From positions 351,300,329 through 351,364,328 of the forward strand of contig CM042686.1 in assembly GCA_023614405.1 (NCBI GenBank): DNA of 64,000 nucleotides, written 5' to 3'. Positions within the stretch are counted from its first letter, which is position 1, and each line of letters opens with the position of its first letter. Under the pieces are notes generated by a model. It was not told the origin of the DNA. It did no database searches and saw only the letters and a program-made list of their open reading frames with translations. This document shows positions 1-13,184 of this stretch, piece by piece. This DNA comes from Avena insularis (taxonomy: Eukaryota; Streptophyta; Magnoliopsida; Poales; Poaceae). The translations under genes were made by a program, and so were the position numbers.

Positions 1-1143
1 TGGTTTTCTTATTCATGTGCGGAGTAATGCTTTGAGTGCGGGATGGAGTAGCTACCATACCACTACTCTTATCATTCGCTCTTGTACATTGAATGGGTGA
101 ATTAATGCAATTTCACTCATTCCACGGAAGTTAGAAGTGGCCTTTACCCCTCGATACTTTTTCTTCCGTCCTTGTTTTTCCGGAGTGCTCTCTCGAAGAA
201 AGTAATCAATAATCTCTTGTTGGTGGTCTGTCTAGTCTAGATGGAGCAAAATCTTCAATTATCTGGTGGAAACAAACTCAAACTCTTTTCTATCCTCGTC
301 ATCCTACCGGTGCTCTACATCCCCAAACAAGATGAAAGGAGACTATCTCTCTCTCTGTTTCATCAATTCTTTTTCTGTGGTAAAGCCAATTATGGTTGAT
401 GCCATCAGCCGCAAATCTATTGCGTTAGCCTCAAGGCTAAAGAAAGCAATAAGTATCTCTACAATAAACTCCAGATCCTCCATATTCTTTGCTTCTCGGG
501 ATTCCACCATGATCTGGCGTCACATCCGTCTTTGGAAGTTATATCCGCGCACCTCAATTGTGTGATCTTTTGGGTCTTACCGGTGCAAGAAGAATCTAAT
601 CCGACGATGTCTAACTAAATCTTTCTGTTGTTTTCAAGGGACTGTATTGTTTGAAGGCAATATTGTTTCCGAACTTCATTTCTCAAATCCGAGGGAAGAT
701 ACGATGCTATTGTCATAGTGGTTCAAAACCTCTCCAATCTAGCTCTTTTTCTTCCGGTGAGATAAAGATTCATCCTCTCTCGTATCAGCAAATCTTTAAT
801 CTTAATGGTGTGTCTTTCTTTGTCCATGATGCATCATCTTGTCCTTTCTATCACAAGTGGTTCTTTTCTCTTATCATGTTTCTTGAGAAACCGGAGCTAT
901 GTCCATCCTATCCTTCTTGTCTCCTGTCAATCCTTCAATTCTTCTAACCCGTTGTTTCTCAAGCAAAACGCAGGACTCGCAACAAGTCCATCAAGTTCTG
1001 CAAGGTGCAGTGGTCGCACCATTCTGTTGATGAAGCCACTTGGGAACGTCAAGATGAGCTCCGTGCCAAGTATCCTACCCTGTTTGAGTCTTCTTCTTCT
1101 TCCTAGAATCTCGGGGCGAGATTCCTGTTTAGTGGGGGAGAGT
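1..1143 (+). pseudogene. Decayed pol 3' end of a Tekay/Del-type Ty3/gypsy chromovirus
   Basis: This is the end of a retrotransposon polyprotein reading rightward into an LTR. Around 390-430 a frame reads VDAISRKSIAL, matching the VADALSRKS motif that follows RNase H in chromoviruses. Around 755-790 a frame reads GEIKIHPLS, like the segment after the integrase core. At about 972-1107 one frame reads KFCKVQWSHHSVDEATWE, then RQDELRAKYPTLF, which is the integrase C-terminal chromodomain of the Tekay/Del group, and it stops at TAG near 1104. The distance from the RNase H motif to the chromodomain is only about 0.6 kb where about 2 kb is usual, so most of the integrase is deleted. The frame changes several times and contains stops. 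Bases 1-240 give no convincing match and are assigned to the same element by position. Confidence 0.7.
1131..1143 (+). other. Polypurine tract of the Tekay-type element
   Basis: The purine-rich run AGTGGGGGAGAGT lies directly before the TGTAG start of the LTR. This is the usual priming site for plus-strand DNA synthesis in LTR retrotransposons, and it fixes the LTR start at 1144. Confidence 0.7.
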
Positions 1144-4100
1144 TGTAGCATCCCAATTGTCTAACAATTGTAATGCTACTTGGTCTAGTAATATAATGGC
1201 TACTTCATATATATAATTGTTGCATCATAATTATATCATGCTCATGTCATCATGCATCCTTGCATTTGAGCATCATATAAAACCCTTTTGATTTGGTTCT
1301 TCTCTCATATGCATTGTAAATTGTATTTGCCTCTTGATATTGTATTTGGTTGTTGATATATTGTTTAAATGCCCAAGTTGAGTTGGGGGCATATCTTTTA
1401 TTCCACTCCACCACCTTTCTTGTCATCACCCCATCTTTCCACCATTCCATTATCCATGAGCTTGCAATTTTTTTTTCTTTGGGTTTTACCTCTAGCTCAT
1501 ATGGGTTGGGATGGATCCAATTCTATTCCACTTGCTCTCATCTTAGCATCATGTTGTTTTCACATTATTGATATATGAGAGCCACATGGCCACCTTTGCA
1601 TGCCTTGTGAGTGGAACCCTTTTTCCTAGCTTCCATATGGATTATCATGGAATTATGCTCATGTTGGAATATTTTTGGGACTATCAAGCATCTAGTGGCA
1701 CATACACACTAGCAAGTCCCAATTATAATCAAATGTGATCATCTCCATCCACTCCACTTGGAACTTTCTTTTAAATTCTTTTGCTTAGGCCTTACTCCAC
1801 ATTTTGGAATGCATAAGAATAATGCCATGTAAATAATCTTGTTTTCACAAAATAAGCATGGTATTAATTAATTATGCATGGCCCATGCAAGTGCCACCTT
1901 TTCTAGCATTTGGATTTTATTTGATTTTTGAGTGGATCATCCCTCTCTCTCTACCTCTATCTTTTCTTTTGGCTTGATCTATGTTGATCTTGCTCAAACC
2001 CTAACATTCCATCCCTCTCTTTTTCTTGTCTTGATCTTGTTTGATCTTGGTTGTTCTTGGCTTGATCTTGTCCAAAACAAACCCTATCACCTCTCCATCT
2101 CTTCTATCCTTGCATGATGTTGGTCACCTCATGCCAAGGCCCAAAAACCTAAGTCCCTACCCTACCCTAACCTCTCTCTTTAACCCTCTCTCTAAAACCT
2201 AACCCGAGCTACCCCCTCTCTTGCCTTCTCTCTCGGCCCCCTCTCTACCTGCCAAGGCTATCCCACCTGGCCACCCTGGACCCACCTAGCTACCACCCAA
2301 ACAAAACCCTACCCGAGCCATACCCCCCCTCTCTCCAAACCTAGCACCTACCCGAGCCTACCCCTCTCCCCTCTAGCTCTCTCTCTGCTGTACAGACCCC
2401 AGCCCGAGCCTCACCACCTGACCACCCTGCCCTACCTGGAATCCTCCCCCCTGCCTGCCCTGCCCCTGCCCGACCTAGCACGTGAGGAGGAGGAAGGAGA
2501 AAAAGGTGGCTGAAGCCACCTTTTCCATCTACCACTCCCGCACGGCACCTCCCTCTCCCCCTGCTTTACCACCACCTCCCTCGGCTCTCCTCTGGCCTCT
2601 CCAGATCTGGCCGAGGCGCCCTGGCCCTCCTCCCTTCTTCTCCATCGCCGCCGGCCACCCCATCACCGGCCACCGTCGGCCTCCACCGCACCCCGTCGAT
2701 CCAGTCGTGCAGCACGACGTGGGAGTGGTTGAGGAGCACCAGGAGGACCCCCTGCTTCGCTCGGTACATGCCAGCGAGGAGGAGGAGCACCGGCATAGCC
2801 TGGACCACCGCCGACCCGTCGCGAAACCCTAGCCGCCGTCCGCGAGCCACGTCGACGATCGCCAGCGCCCCTGCCCGATCCAACGCCACCGACAGCCTCC
2901 CGGTGAGCTGCTGCACCTCTCTGGCACCCTCCCGCTGTTTCTCTCTTCCTAGTCGAGCGGATCCCAGCGGCGAACGCCCTCTGTGCCCGGCAGGTTCGTC
3001 GTCGTCTGTGCTCTGTTCATCGCGTAACCCTCATCTCGCCGTGTAGCCCCCACCTAACACAAGCCCAAGCCTACGCTTTCACCGCTGCCACAGGCGTGCC
3101 GCCGCAGGTTCGAACCCTGAACCGAGCCCGCCTGCCGAGCACCATCTCGTCGAGATTGAGAGGAAGATCCATGAGGCACTGCCACTTTACCAATACCCCC
3201 CTGATGTTTTGCTCGTCGCAACCCGCGCTCCTTAGGACCCCACCTGCCAGCCGCTGCGCGCTTTTGCAGAAAAACCCCCGGCGTTTCCCGTTCGCAACCC
3301 GCGCTCCAGCTCGGCCCCGCCTGGCAGCCCCCGCGCGCCCGTTCGCTGACGCCTGGGCCCGAGCCAGTTAGCCCCACCTGTCATCCTCTAGGCTAGATCC
3401 AGCTGCGGTGAGAAAAGCTGCCATTGGCTGGTTGAGTCACCGATGATCCCACCGTCGATCGTATGCGGATCTGTCTGAGTATAAAAGGGTTTTCTAGATT
3501 TCTGTTTTATTTCAAATCTTTTTCAAATTATTTCAAATTCAAATTTAATTCTGGTTTTAAATAGCTTTTAAAATACAAATCCAATTAATACAAGTAATAT
3601 ATGTTTTCAAATCAGAAAAATGTGAGGATTTCAAAGATGCCCTTCAAAATATATTTTGAACACTTAAAATTCCAAGTTTAGTAAAATTACATTAAAATGC
3701 CCTTTTATCTTAATTAATTAATAACTTTTGTTTTATAACTCCAAATTTAACAAATAATATGTCTAAAATGATTAGCTCGACGAGACCTTTCTGTTTATGC
3801 ATTCCATGTTCTGTTTTGCAGCATGCATCATATAAATATAATGTGTACAGCAACTAATATGAGGATAAAATGGGGCCAAAACTCAATAAAATGGTTTATT
3901 ATTGTTTTCTACACCCCACCCATGCCATGCTACTTTAATGCCATGCAAATTGTGCATCATTCATCATGGCATGATTGTTTGCTTGACGCATTTTATTCGG
4001 ATGCTTGTGCACTTTATTTATGTTGGCCCTTGTCTGTTTGGTTCTTCTCGAATAGACGCTGAGCAGGGGATATACCAAGAGAACCAGGAGCACTACCCAG

Positions 4101-5829
4101 ATCCTTCTCTCGCTTCAATAGAGCTGCCAGGCAAGCACTACCACATGCTTGCATACATATAGTACCTATTGCCTCTATCTTATTCTTACATCATTGAGTC
4201 GCGATTGCATTAAATTGAATCCCAAGTATTGCATAGCCTTTACTTTCAAACCCCACCGAAGCTTGTTTCTCCATCCCATGAGCCATTACTACAGGAGTTG
4301 TTTGAGCCATGCGAGTCGTAGAACAGCATGTGTAGGGTATGTGAGTGTCTGATGAATAACGAGGTACCTATACAATTTAATCTGAGTAGTAATGGGATAA
4401 CTAATGAAAGTGGCATCGGTGAGCCATACTTGCTATTTGGTTTTTCAGGCTCACTTGTGTCCGTGGGACCCAGTACTTGATTCTGTTCCTTGAATATTCG
4501 CTATCCACATCCGGAGGCTTATGAACCCCACAGCGAGCTTGATTCATTCTTATTTCTTGGGGCCACAAACTAGTTTGAGGTTTTATTTACTATCTGTACT
4601 TATGCCATGCTTTCTTGCTTTATTTAAATTGTTAGAGGCACACTTGTACTTTTAGGAAGCGGAGTGTTTTTCACGGTGTCGACAAGCCCAGTCACATTTT
4701 GGGTTCCCGGTCGTTCACAGACCATTGGCGCAAACCTTGAGGCCGTCTCGAGTCGCTAACCGTTCGGGTAGCTCAATGGGGTGGCCCCTGAAATATTTCT
4801 AAATCCTGTGATCGCTTTGTCGTGACTGCCTCGTTGGGTTTTGATTTGGTTTTCGAGGCATATCAGTGTGTGTTGCTATTTGTGCACCCTGCGGTAAAAC
4901 TTTACGAAAGCCGTGTCGCGGTTATGGGCGACTTGGAGCACAGTTTCTCGATCATAGACAAGCATAACTAAAGTACCGATTTTAATTAGACTAAGTACAT
5001 GACTAGTAAATAGTGCAATACTCATGGAATTGTTAATTATACTGCCAACGGATGGGGGGTTGTTCGTCCTCTTCCTCGTCGGTAAGCGAGGAGGAGGATG
5101 GATCTGTTAAGATTACCATTATAAGCTGTTATAGCTGTTGTTATTAATTCACGGACATTAATCTATCTGGTTAGGCGGATGGTTAGCAGTATCTATAAAT
5201 TGTTAGGGTTTATCTTTTGCTGCAATTGCGTCACCCAGGTTGTGTCCCCTTTAGAGGCATAAAGACTTGCTGAGTACCCCTAGGGTCTCACCACGATAAA
5301 TTATTGGTTCGGATGAGCAGGTACCCTCGCAAGATGGATCTTGGGTGGAAGAGGCAGACGATGTGAGCGATCATTGGTGTAGAGATTCCGGGAGCGAGGA
5401 TCCGTGAGATCGTGGGCGGGATCTGCTTATTTATGGGGCATCTTATGCCGATTTGCTTCTTATCCGTACTCGGATTTTGTCTTCGCTTCACTTTGATACT
5501 ACGATGTTTGATGTATGAGGAGATATCCTAAACTATTATATCTATCTAGGATATTTGGATCTTGCCGTATGGCGTTGCTATATTCCTTTCTTTTTAGATG
5601 GAATGGCTCGATGTCTGTTGTATGGTGGCTTGCATACATACTCATTTGTGTATGTAGTTGATCCCTTCGCTTTGCCGATTCGCCCGCCGTTCTTGTTACG
5701 ATGTGTGGAAATGGTTGGGACGGCTGAAAGGTCTACCTGTGAGTGGCATTTGGGCCCCACCGTACTATTTCAACCATTTCTGCTCATCCAGGCTTGTAAC
5801 TAGGAGCGTAATTCACCGAGGTAGTTACA
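1144..5829 (+). repeat. Long right (3') LTR of a Tekay/Del-type gypsy element
   Basis: The LTR starts TGTAGCATCCC after the polypurine tract and ends GTAGTTACA where the satellite begins, giving TGTA...TACA termini and about 4.7 kb. Long LTRs are typical of Tekay/Del chromoviruses. Inside it are an AT-rich part (1150-2150), a pyrimidine-rich stretch (2160-2470), a GC-rich part (2480-3420), a TATA box at 3480 and an AT-rich part (3490-4060). The final part includes the phrase CTTGCTGAGTACC, which I recall from other grass gypsy LTRs. Short open frames inside it (for example 2482-2832) match nothing I know and are probably chance frames in GC-rich sequence. The left LTR lies outside the window, so the boundaries rest on termini only. 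The 5 bases after it (GAGAT) are the presumed target duplication. Confidence 0.72.
3480..3487 (+). promoter_or_regulatory. Probable TATA box in the Tekay LTR
   Basis: TATAAAAG lies directly downstream of the GC-rich part and before a sharp change to AT-rich sequence, a plausible core promoter for the element. No transcript evidence is available. Confidence 0.45.
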
Positions 5830-8381
5830 GAGATCAATGCATGTGTTATATATTCTCAAAACCACACCTTCTTTATGATCCACATGACCACACACACACT
5901 CCAGTTGGGTGTGGTGATGCAACTGCTTCTGTCACACTGGTTCACTATCCCCATGTGGCAGTTGCATCTTTAGGGGATCTTTGGGCTTTCTGACCACCAT
6001 GGTTTGATATAAATGGAGACTCTAGAGATCAATTCAGGTGTTACATATTCTCAAAACCACACCTTCTTTATGATCCACATGACCACACACACATTCAAGT
6101 TGGGTGTGGTGATGCAACTGCTTCTGTCACATTAGTTCACCATCCCCATCTGACAGTTGCATATTCCAGGGGCTCTTTGGGCTTTCTGAACACCATGGTT
6201 TAACACAAATGGAGTCTCTAGAAATTAAGGCATGAGTTATATATATTCCCAAAACCACACCTTCTTTTGATCCACATGACCACACACACACACTCTAGTT
6301 GGGTGTGGTGGTGCAAGTGCTTCTGTCACACTGGTGCACCATGCCCATGTGGCAGTTTCATATTCCAGGGGCTCTTTGGGCTTTCTGACCACCATGGTTT
6401 GACACAAATGGAGTCACTAGAGATCAATGCATGTGTTATATATTATAAAACCCGCACCTTCTTTATTATCCACATGACCACACACACACTCCAGTTGGGT
6501 GTGGTGATGCAGCTCCTTCTGTAACATGGGTTCACCATCCCCATGTGGCAGTTGCATATTCTAGGTGCTCTTTGGGCTATTTGACCACCATGGTTTGACA
6601 TAAATGGAGTCTATAGAGATCAATGCATGTGTTATATATTCTCAAAACCACACCTTCTTTATGATCCACTTGACCACGAACACACTCCAGTTGGGTGTGG
6701 TGATGCAAATGCTTCTGTCACACGGGTTGACCATCCCCATGTGGCTGTTGCATATTCCAGGGGCTCGTTGGGCTTTCTGAACACCATGGTTTGAGACAAA
6801 TGGAGTCTCTATATATCAATGCATGTGTTATATATTCTCAAAACCACACCTTCTTTATGATACACATGACCACACATACATTTCAGTTGGGTGTGGAGAT
6901 GCAATTGCTTCTGTCACACTGCTTCACCATCCCCATGTGGCAGTTGCATATTCCTGGGGCTCTTTGGGCTTTCTGAAAAACATGGTTTGACACAAATGGA
7001 GTCTCTGGAGATCAATGCATGAGTTATATATTCTCAAAACCACTCCCTCTTTATGATCGACATGACCACACACACACTCCAGTTGGGTATGGTGATGCAA
7101 CTATTTCTTTCACACATGTTCACCATCCCCATGTGGGAGTTGCATATTCCAGGGGATCTTTGGGCTTTCTGACCACCATGGTTTGATACAAATGGAGTCT
7201 CTAGAGATCATTGCAGGTGTTACATAGTCTAAAAACCACACCTTCTTTATGATCCACATGACCACGCACACACTCAAGTTGGGTGTGGTGATGCAACTGC
7301 TTCTGTCACACTGGTTCACCATCCCCATGTGGCAGGTTCATATTCCAGGGGTTCTTTGGGCTTCTAAACACCATGGTTTGACACAAATGGAGTCTCTCGA
7401 GATCAATGCACGTGTTATATAGCCTCAAAACCACACCTTCTTTATGATCCACATGACCACCCACACACTACAGTTCGGTATGGTGATGCAACTGCTTATG
7501 TCATACGGGTTCACCATCCCCATGTGGTAGTTGCATATTCTAGGGGAACTTTGGCCTTTCTGACCACCATGGTTTGACACAAATGGAGTCTATAGAGATC
7601 AATGCATGTGTTATATATTCTCAAAACCACACCTTCTTTATGATCCCCATGACCACAGACACACACACTCTAGTTGGGTGTAGTGATGCAACTGCTTCTG
7701 TCACACTGGTGCACCATCCCCATGTGGAAGTTTCATATTCCAGGGGCTCTTTGGGCTTTCTGACCACCATGGTTTGACACAAATGGAGTCACTAGATATC
7801 AATGCATGTTTTATATATTCTAAAACCCATGCCTTCTTTATTATACACATGACCACACACAAACTCAAGTTGGGTGTGGTGATGTAACTGCTTCTGTCAC
7901 ACGGGTTCACCATCCCCATGTGGCAGTTGCATATTCCAGGTGCTCTTTGGGATTTTGGACCACCATGGTTTGACACAAATGGAGTCTATAGAGATCAATG
8001 CATGTTTTATATATTCTCAAAACCACACCTTGTTTATGATCCACATGACCACACACACACTCTAGTTTGGGGTGGTGATGCAACTGCTTCTGTCACACGG
8101 TTCAGCATCCCCATGTGGTAGTTGCATATTCCAGGGGCTCGTTGTGCTTTCTGAACACCATGGTTTGACACAAATGGAGTCTCTATATATCAATGCATGT
8201 GTTATATATTCTCAAAACCACACCTTAATTATGATCCACATGACCACCCACATATTTCAGTTGGGTGTGGAGATGCAATTGCTTCTGTCACACTGCTTCA
8301 CCATCCCCATGTGGCAATTGCATATTCCTGGGGCTCTTTGGGCTTTCCGACAACCATGGTTTGACACAAATGGAGTCTCTA
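5830..8381 (+). repeat. 13-monomer higher-order repeat, copy 1
   Basis: About 2.55 kb (13 monomers) that recurs almost unchanged at an offset of 2549-2553 bases in the next block. Marker variants shared with copy 2 include GATATAAATGGAGACTC (6006 and 8558), GAGACAAATGGAGTCTC (6793 and 9342) and TAGTTTGGGGTGG (8065 and 10612). Confidence 0.88.
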
Positions 8382-10930
8382 GAGATCAATGCATGTGTTA
8401 TATATTCTCAAAACCAGTCCTTCTTTATGATCGACATGACCACACACACACTCCAGTTGGGTGTGGTGATGCAACTGCTTCTGTCACACTGGTTCACCAT
8501 TCCCATGTGGCAGTTGCATCTTCTAGGGGATCTTTGGGCTTTCTGACCACCATGGTTTGATATAAATGGAGACTCTAGAGATCAATTCAGGTGTTACATA
8601 TTCTCAAAACCACACCTTCTTTCTGATCCACATGACCACACACACATTCAAGTTGGGTGTGGTGATGCAACTGCTTCTGTCACATTAGTTCACCATCCCC
8701 ATCTGACAGTTGCATATTCTAGGGGCTCTTTGGGCTTTCTGAACACCATGGTTTAACACAAATGGAGTCTCTAGAAATTAAGGCATGTGTTATATATTCC
8801 CAAAACCACACCTTCTTTTGATCCACATGACCACACACACACACTCTAGTTGGGTGTGGTGATGCAAGTGCTTCTGTCACACTGGTGCACCATGCCCATG
8901 TGGCAGTTTCATATTCCAGAGGCTCTTTGGGCTTTCTGACCACCATGGTTTGACACAAATGGAGTCACTAGAGATCAATGCATGTGTTATATATTATAAA
9001 ACCCGCACCTTCTTTATTATCCACATGACCACACACACTCCAGTTGGGTGTGGTGATGCAGCTCCTTCTGTCACACGGGTTCACCATCCCCATGTGGCAG
9101 TTGCATATTCCAGGTGCTCTTTGGGCTTTTTGACCACCATGGTTTGACATAAATGGAGTCTATAGAGATCAATGCATGTGTTATATATTCTCAAAACCAC
9201 ACCTTCTTTATGATCCACTTGACCACACACACACTCCAGTTGGGTGTGGTGATGCAACTGCTTCTGTCACACGGGTTAACCATCCCCATGTGGCTGTTGC
9301 ATATTCCAGGGGCTCGTTGGGCTTTCTGAACACCATGGTTTGAGACAAATGGAGTCTCTATATATCAATGCATGTGTTATATATTCTCAAAACCACACCT
9401 TCTTTATGATCCACATGACCACACATACATTTCAGTTGGGTGTGGAGATGCAATTGCTTCTGTCACACTGCTTCACCATCCCCATGTGGCAGTTGCATAT
9501 TCCTAGGGCTCTTTGGGCTTTCTGAAAAACATGGTTTGACACAAATGGAGTCTCTAGAGATCAATGCATGAGTTATATATTCTCAAAACCACTCCCTCTT
9601 TATGATCGACATGACCACACACACACTCCAGTTGGGTATGGTGATGCAACTATTTCTTTCACACATGTTCACCATCCCCATGTGGCAGTTGCATATTCCA
9701 GGGGATCTTTGGGCTTTCTGACCACCATGGTTTGATACAAATGGAGTCTCTAGAGATCATTGCAGGTGTTACATAGTCTAAAAACCACACCTTCTTTATG
9801 ATCCACATGACCACGCACACACTCAAGTTGGGTGTGGTGATGCAACTGCTTCTGTCACACTGGTTCACCATCCCCATGTGGCAGGTTCATATTCCAGGGG
9901 TTCTTTGGGCTTCTAAACACCATGGTTTGACACAAATGGAGTCTCTCGAGATCAATGCACGTGTTATATAGCCTCAAAACCACACCTTCTTTATGATCCA
10001 CATGACCACCCACACACTACAGTTCGGTATGGTGATGCAACTGCTTATGTCATACGGGTTCACCATCCCCATGTGGTAGTTGCCTATTCTAGGGGAACTT
10101 TGGCCTTTCTGACCACCATGGTTTGACACAAATGGAGTCTATAGAGATCAATGCATGTGTTATATATTCTCAAAACCACACCTTCTTTATGATCCACATG
10201 ACCACACACACACACACTCTAGTTGGGTGTAGTGATGCAACTGCTTCTGTCACACTGGTGCACCATCCCCATGTGGAAGTTTCATATTCCAGGGGCTCTT
10301 TGGGCTTTCTGACCACCATGGTTTGACACAAATGGAGTCACTAGATATCAATTCATGTTTTATATATTCTAAAACCCATGCCTTCTTTATTATACACATG
10401 ACCACACACAAACTCAAGTTGGGTGTGGTGATGTAACTGCTTCTGTCACACGGGTTCACCATCCCCATGTGGCAGTTGCATATTCCAGGTGCTCTTTGGG
10501 ATTTTTGACCACCATGGTTTGACACAAATGGAGTCTATAGAGATCAATGCATGTTTTATATATTCTCAAAACCACACCTTGTTTATGATCCACATGACCA
10601 CACACACACTCTAGTTTGGGGTGGTGATGCAACTATACATCACACTGGTTGACATCCCCATGTGGCAGTTGCATATTCCAGGGGCTCGTTGTGCTTTCTG
10701 AACACCATGGTTTGATACAAATGGAGTCTCTATATATCAATGCATGTGTTATATATTCTCAAAACCACACCTTCTTTATGATCCACATGACCACCCACAT
10801 ATTTCAGTTGGGTGTGGAGATGCAATTGCTTCTGTCACACTGCTTCACCATCCCCATGTGGCAGTTGCATATTCCTGGGGCTCTTTGGGCTTTCCGACAA
10901 CCATGGTTTGACACAAATGGAGTCTCCAGA
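8382..10930 (+). repeat. 13-monomer higher-order repeat, copy 2
   Basis: Second copy of the 2549-bp unit. Stretches such as 9659-9877 and 7110-7328 encode identical conceptual peptides, so the copies differ by very few substitutions. A third, partial copy continues beyond 10931 (10931-11107 resembles 8382-8560) before the order changes. Confidence 0.88.
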
Positions 10931-11811
10931 GAGCAATGCATGTGTTATATGTTCTCAAAACAACTCCTTCTTTATGATCGACATGACCACACACACACTC
11001 CAGTTGGGTGTGGTGATGCAACTATTTCTTTCACACATGTTCACCATCCCCATGTGGCAGTTCCATATTCCAGGGGATCTTTGGGCTTTCTGACCACCAT
11101 GGTTTGATACAAATGGAGACTCTAGAGATCAATGCAGGTGTTACATATTCTCAAAACCACACCTTCTTTACAATCCACATGACCACACACACACTCAAGT
11201 TGGGTGTGTTGATGCAATTGCTTCTGTCACACTGGTTCACCATCCCCATGTGGCAGTTGCATATTCCAGGGGCTATTTGGGCTTCTGAAAACCATAGTTG
11301 ACACAAATGGAGTCTCTAGAGATCAATGCAGTTGTTATATAGTCTCAATACCACACCTTCTTTATGATCCACATGACCACGCACACTCTACAGTGTGGTA
11401 TGGTGATGCAACTTCTTATGTCATACAGGTTCACCATCCCCATGTGGTAGTTGCATATTCCAGGGGATCTTTGGGCTTTCTGACCACCATGGTTTGACAC
11501 AAATGGAGTCTATAGAGATCAATGCATGTGTTATATATTCTCAAAACCACACCTTCTTTATGATCCACATAACCACACACACACTCCAGTTGGGTGTGGT
11601 GATGCAACTGCTTCTGTCACACTGGTGCACCATCCCCATGTGGCAGTTTCATATTCCAGGGGTTTTTTGGGATTTCTGACCACCATGGTTTGACACAAAT
11701 GGAGTCACTAGAGATCAATGCATGTGTTATATATTCTAAAACCAACACCTTCTTTATTATCCACATGACCACACACACACACTCCAGTTGGGTGTGGTGA
11801 TGCAACTACTT

Positions 11812-13184
11812 CTATCACACTGGTTCACCATCCCCATGTGGCAATTGCATATTCCTTGGGCTCTTTGGGCTTTCTAATAACCATGGTTTGACACAAATGG
11901 AGTCTCCAGAGAGCAATGCATGTGTTATATGTTCTCAAAACAACTCCTTCTTTATGATCGACATGACCACACACACACTCCAGTTGGGTGTGGTGATGCA
12001 ACTATTTCTTTCACACATGTTCACCATTCCCATGTGGCAGTTGCATATTCCAGGGGATCTTTGGGCGTTCTGACCACCATGGTTTGATACAAATGGAGTC
12101 TCTAGAGATCAATGCAGGTGTTACATATTCTCAAAACCAAACCTTCTTTATGATCCACATGAGCACACACACACTCAAGTTGGGTGTGGTGATGCAACTG
12201 CTTCTGTCACACTGGTTCACCATCTCCTTGTGGCAGTCGCATATTCCATGCTCTCTTTGGGCTTCTGAACACCATGGTTTGACACAAATGGAGTCACGAG
12301 AGATCAATCCAGGTGTTATATAGTCTCAAAACCACACCTTCTTTATGATCCACATGACCACGCACACACTACAGTTTGGTATGGTGATGCAACTGCTTAT
12401 GTCATACGGGTTCACCATCCCCATGTGGTAGTTGCATATTCCAGGGGATCTTGGGGCTTTCTGCCAACCATGGTTTGACACAAATGGAGTCTATTGAGAT
12501 CAATGCATGTGTTATATATTCTCAAAACCACACCTTCTTTATGATCCACATGACCACACACACACACTCTAGTTGGGTGTGGTGATGGAACTGCTTCTGT
12601 CACACTGGTGCACCATCCCCATGTGGAAGTTTCATATTCTCGGGGCACTTTGGCCTTTCTGACCACCATGGTTTGACACAAATGGAGACACTAGAGATCA
12701 ATGCATGTGTTATATATTCTAAAACCCAAACTTTCTTTATTATCCACATGACCACACACACACTCCAGTTGGGTGTGGTGATGTAACTATTTCTGTCTCA
12801 CGGGTTCACCATCCCGATGTGGCAGTTGCATATTCCAGGTGCTCTTTGGGATTTTTAACCACCATGGTTTGACACAAATGGATTCTATAGAGATCAATGC
12901 ATGTGTTATATATTCTCAAAACCACACCTTCTTTATGATCCACATGACCACACACACACTCTAGTTGGGTGTGGTGATGCAACTGCTTCTGTCACACGGG
13001 TTCACCATCCCCATGTGGCTGTTGCATATTCCCGGGGCTCGTTAGGCTTTCTGAACACCATGGTTTGATACAAATGCAGTCTCTATATATCAATGCATGT
13101 GTTATATTTTCTCAAAACCACACCTTCTTTATGATCCACATGACCACACACACATTTCAGTTGGGTGTGGAGATGCAATTGCTT
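11812..13184 (+). repeat. 7-monomer higher-order repeat, copy 1
   Basis: A 1373-bp unit (7 x 196) repeated directly after itself. Shared markers are TTCTATCACAC followed by GCATATTCCTTGGGC, the ACAACTCCTTC variant, GTTCACCATCTCCTTGTGG and AGTCTATTGAGATC, all offset by 1373. Confidence 0.85.

Noticed and set aside
2482..2916. Open frames on both strands in the GC-rich part of the Tekay LTR
   Set aside because: No recognisable domain. Long frames on both strands are expected by chance in GC-rich sequence, and the part lies inside an LTR.
5890..5910. CA-rich run in each monomer as a separate microsatellite
   Set aside because: The run is short (about 6 CA units or fewer) and is a fixed part of the satellite monomer.
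5830..10930. Regularly spaced repeats that might suggest a CRISPR array
   Set aside because: Whole monomers of 196 bp repeat without unique spacers, and the surroundings are plant retrotransposons.
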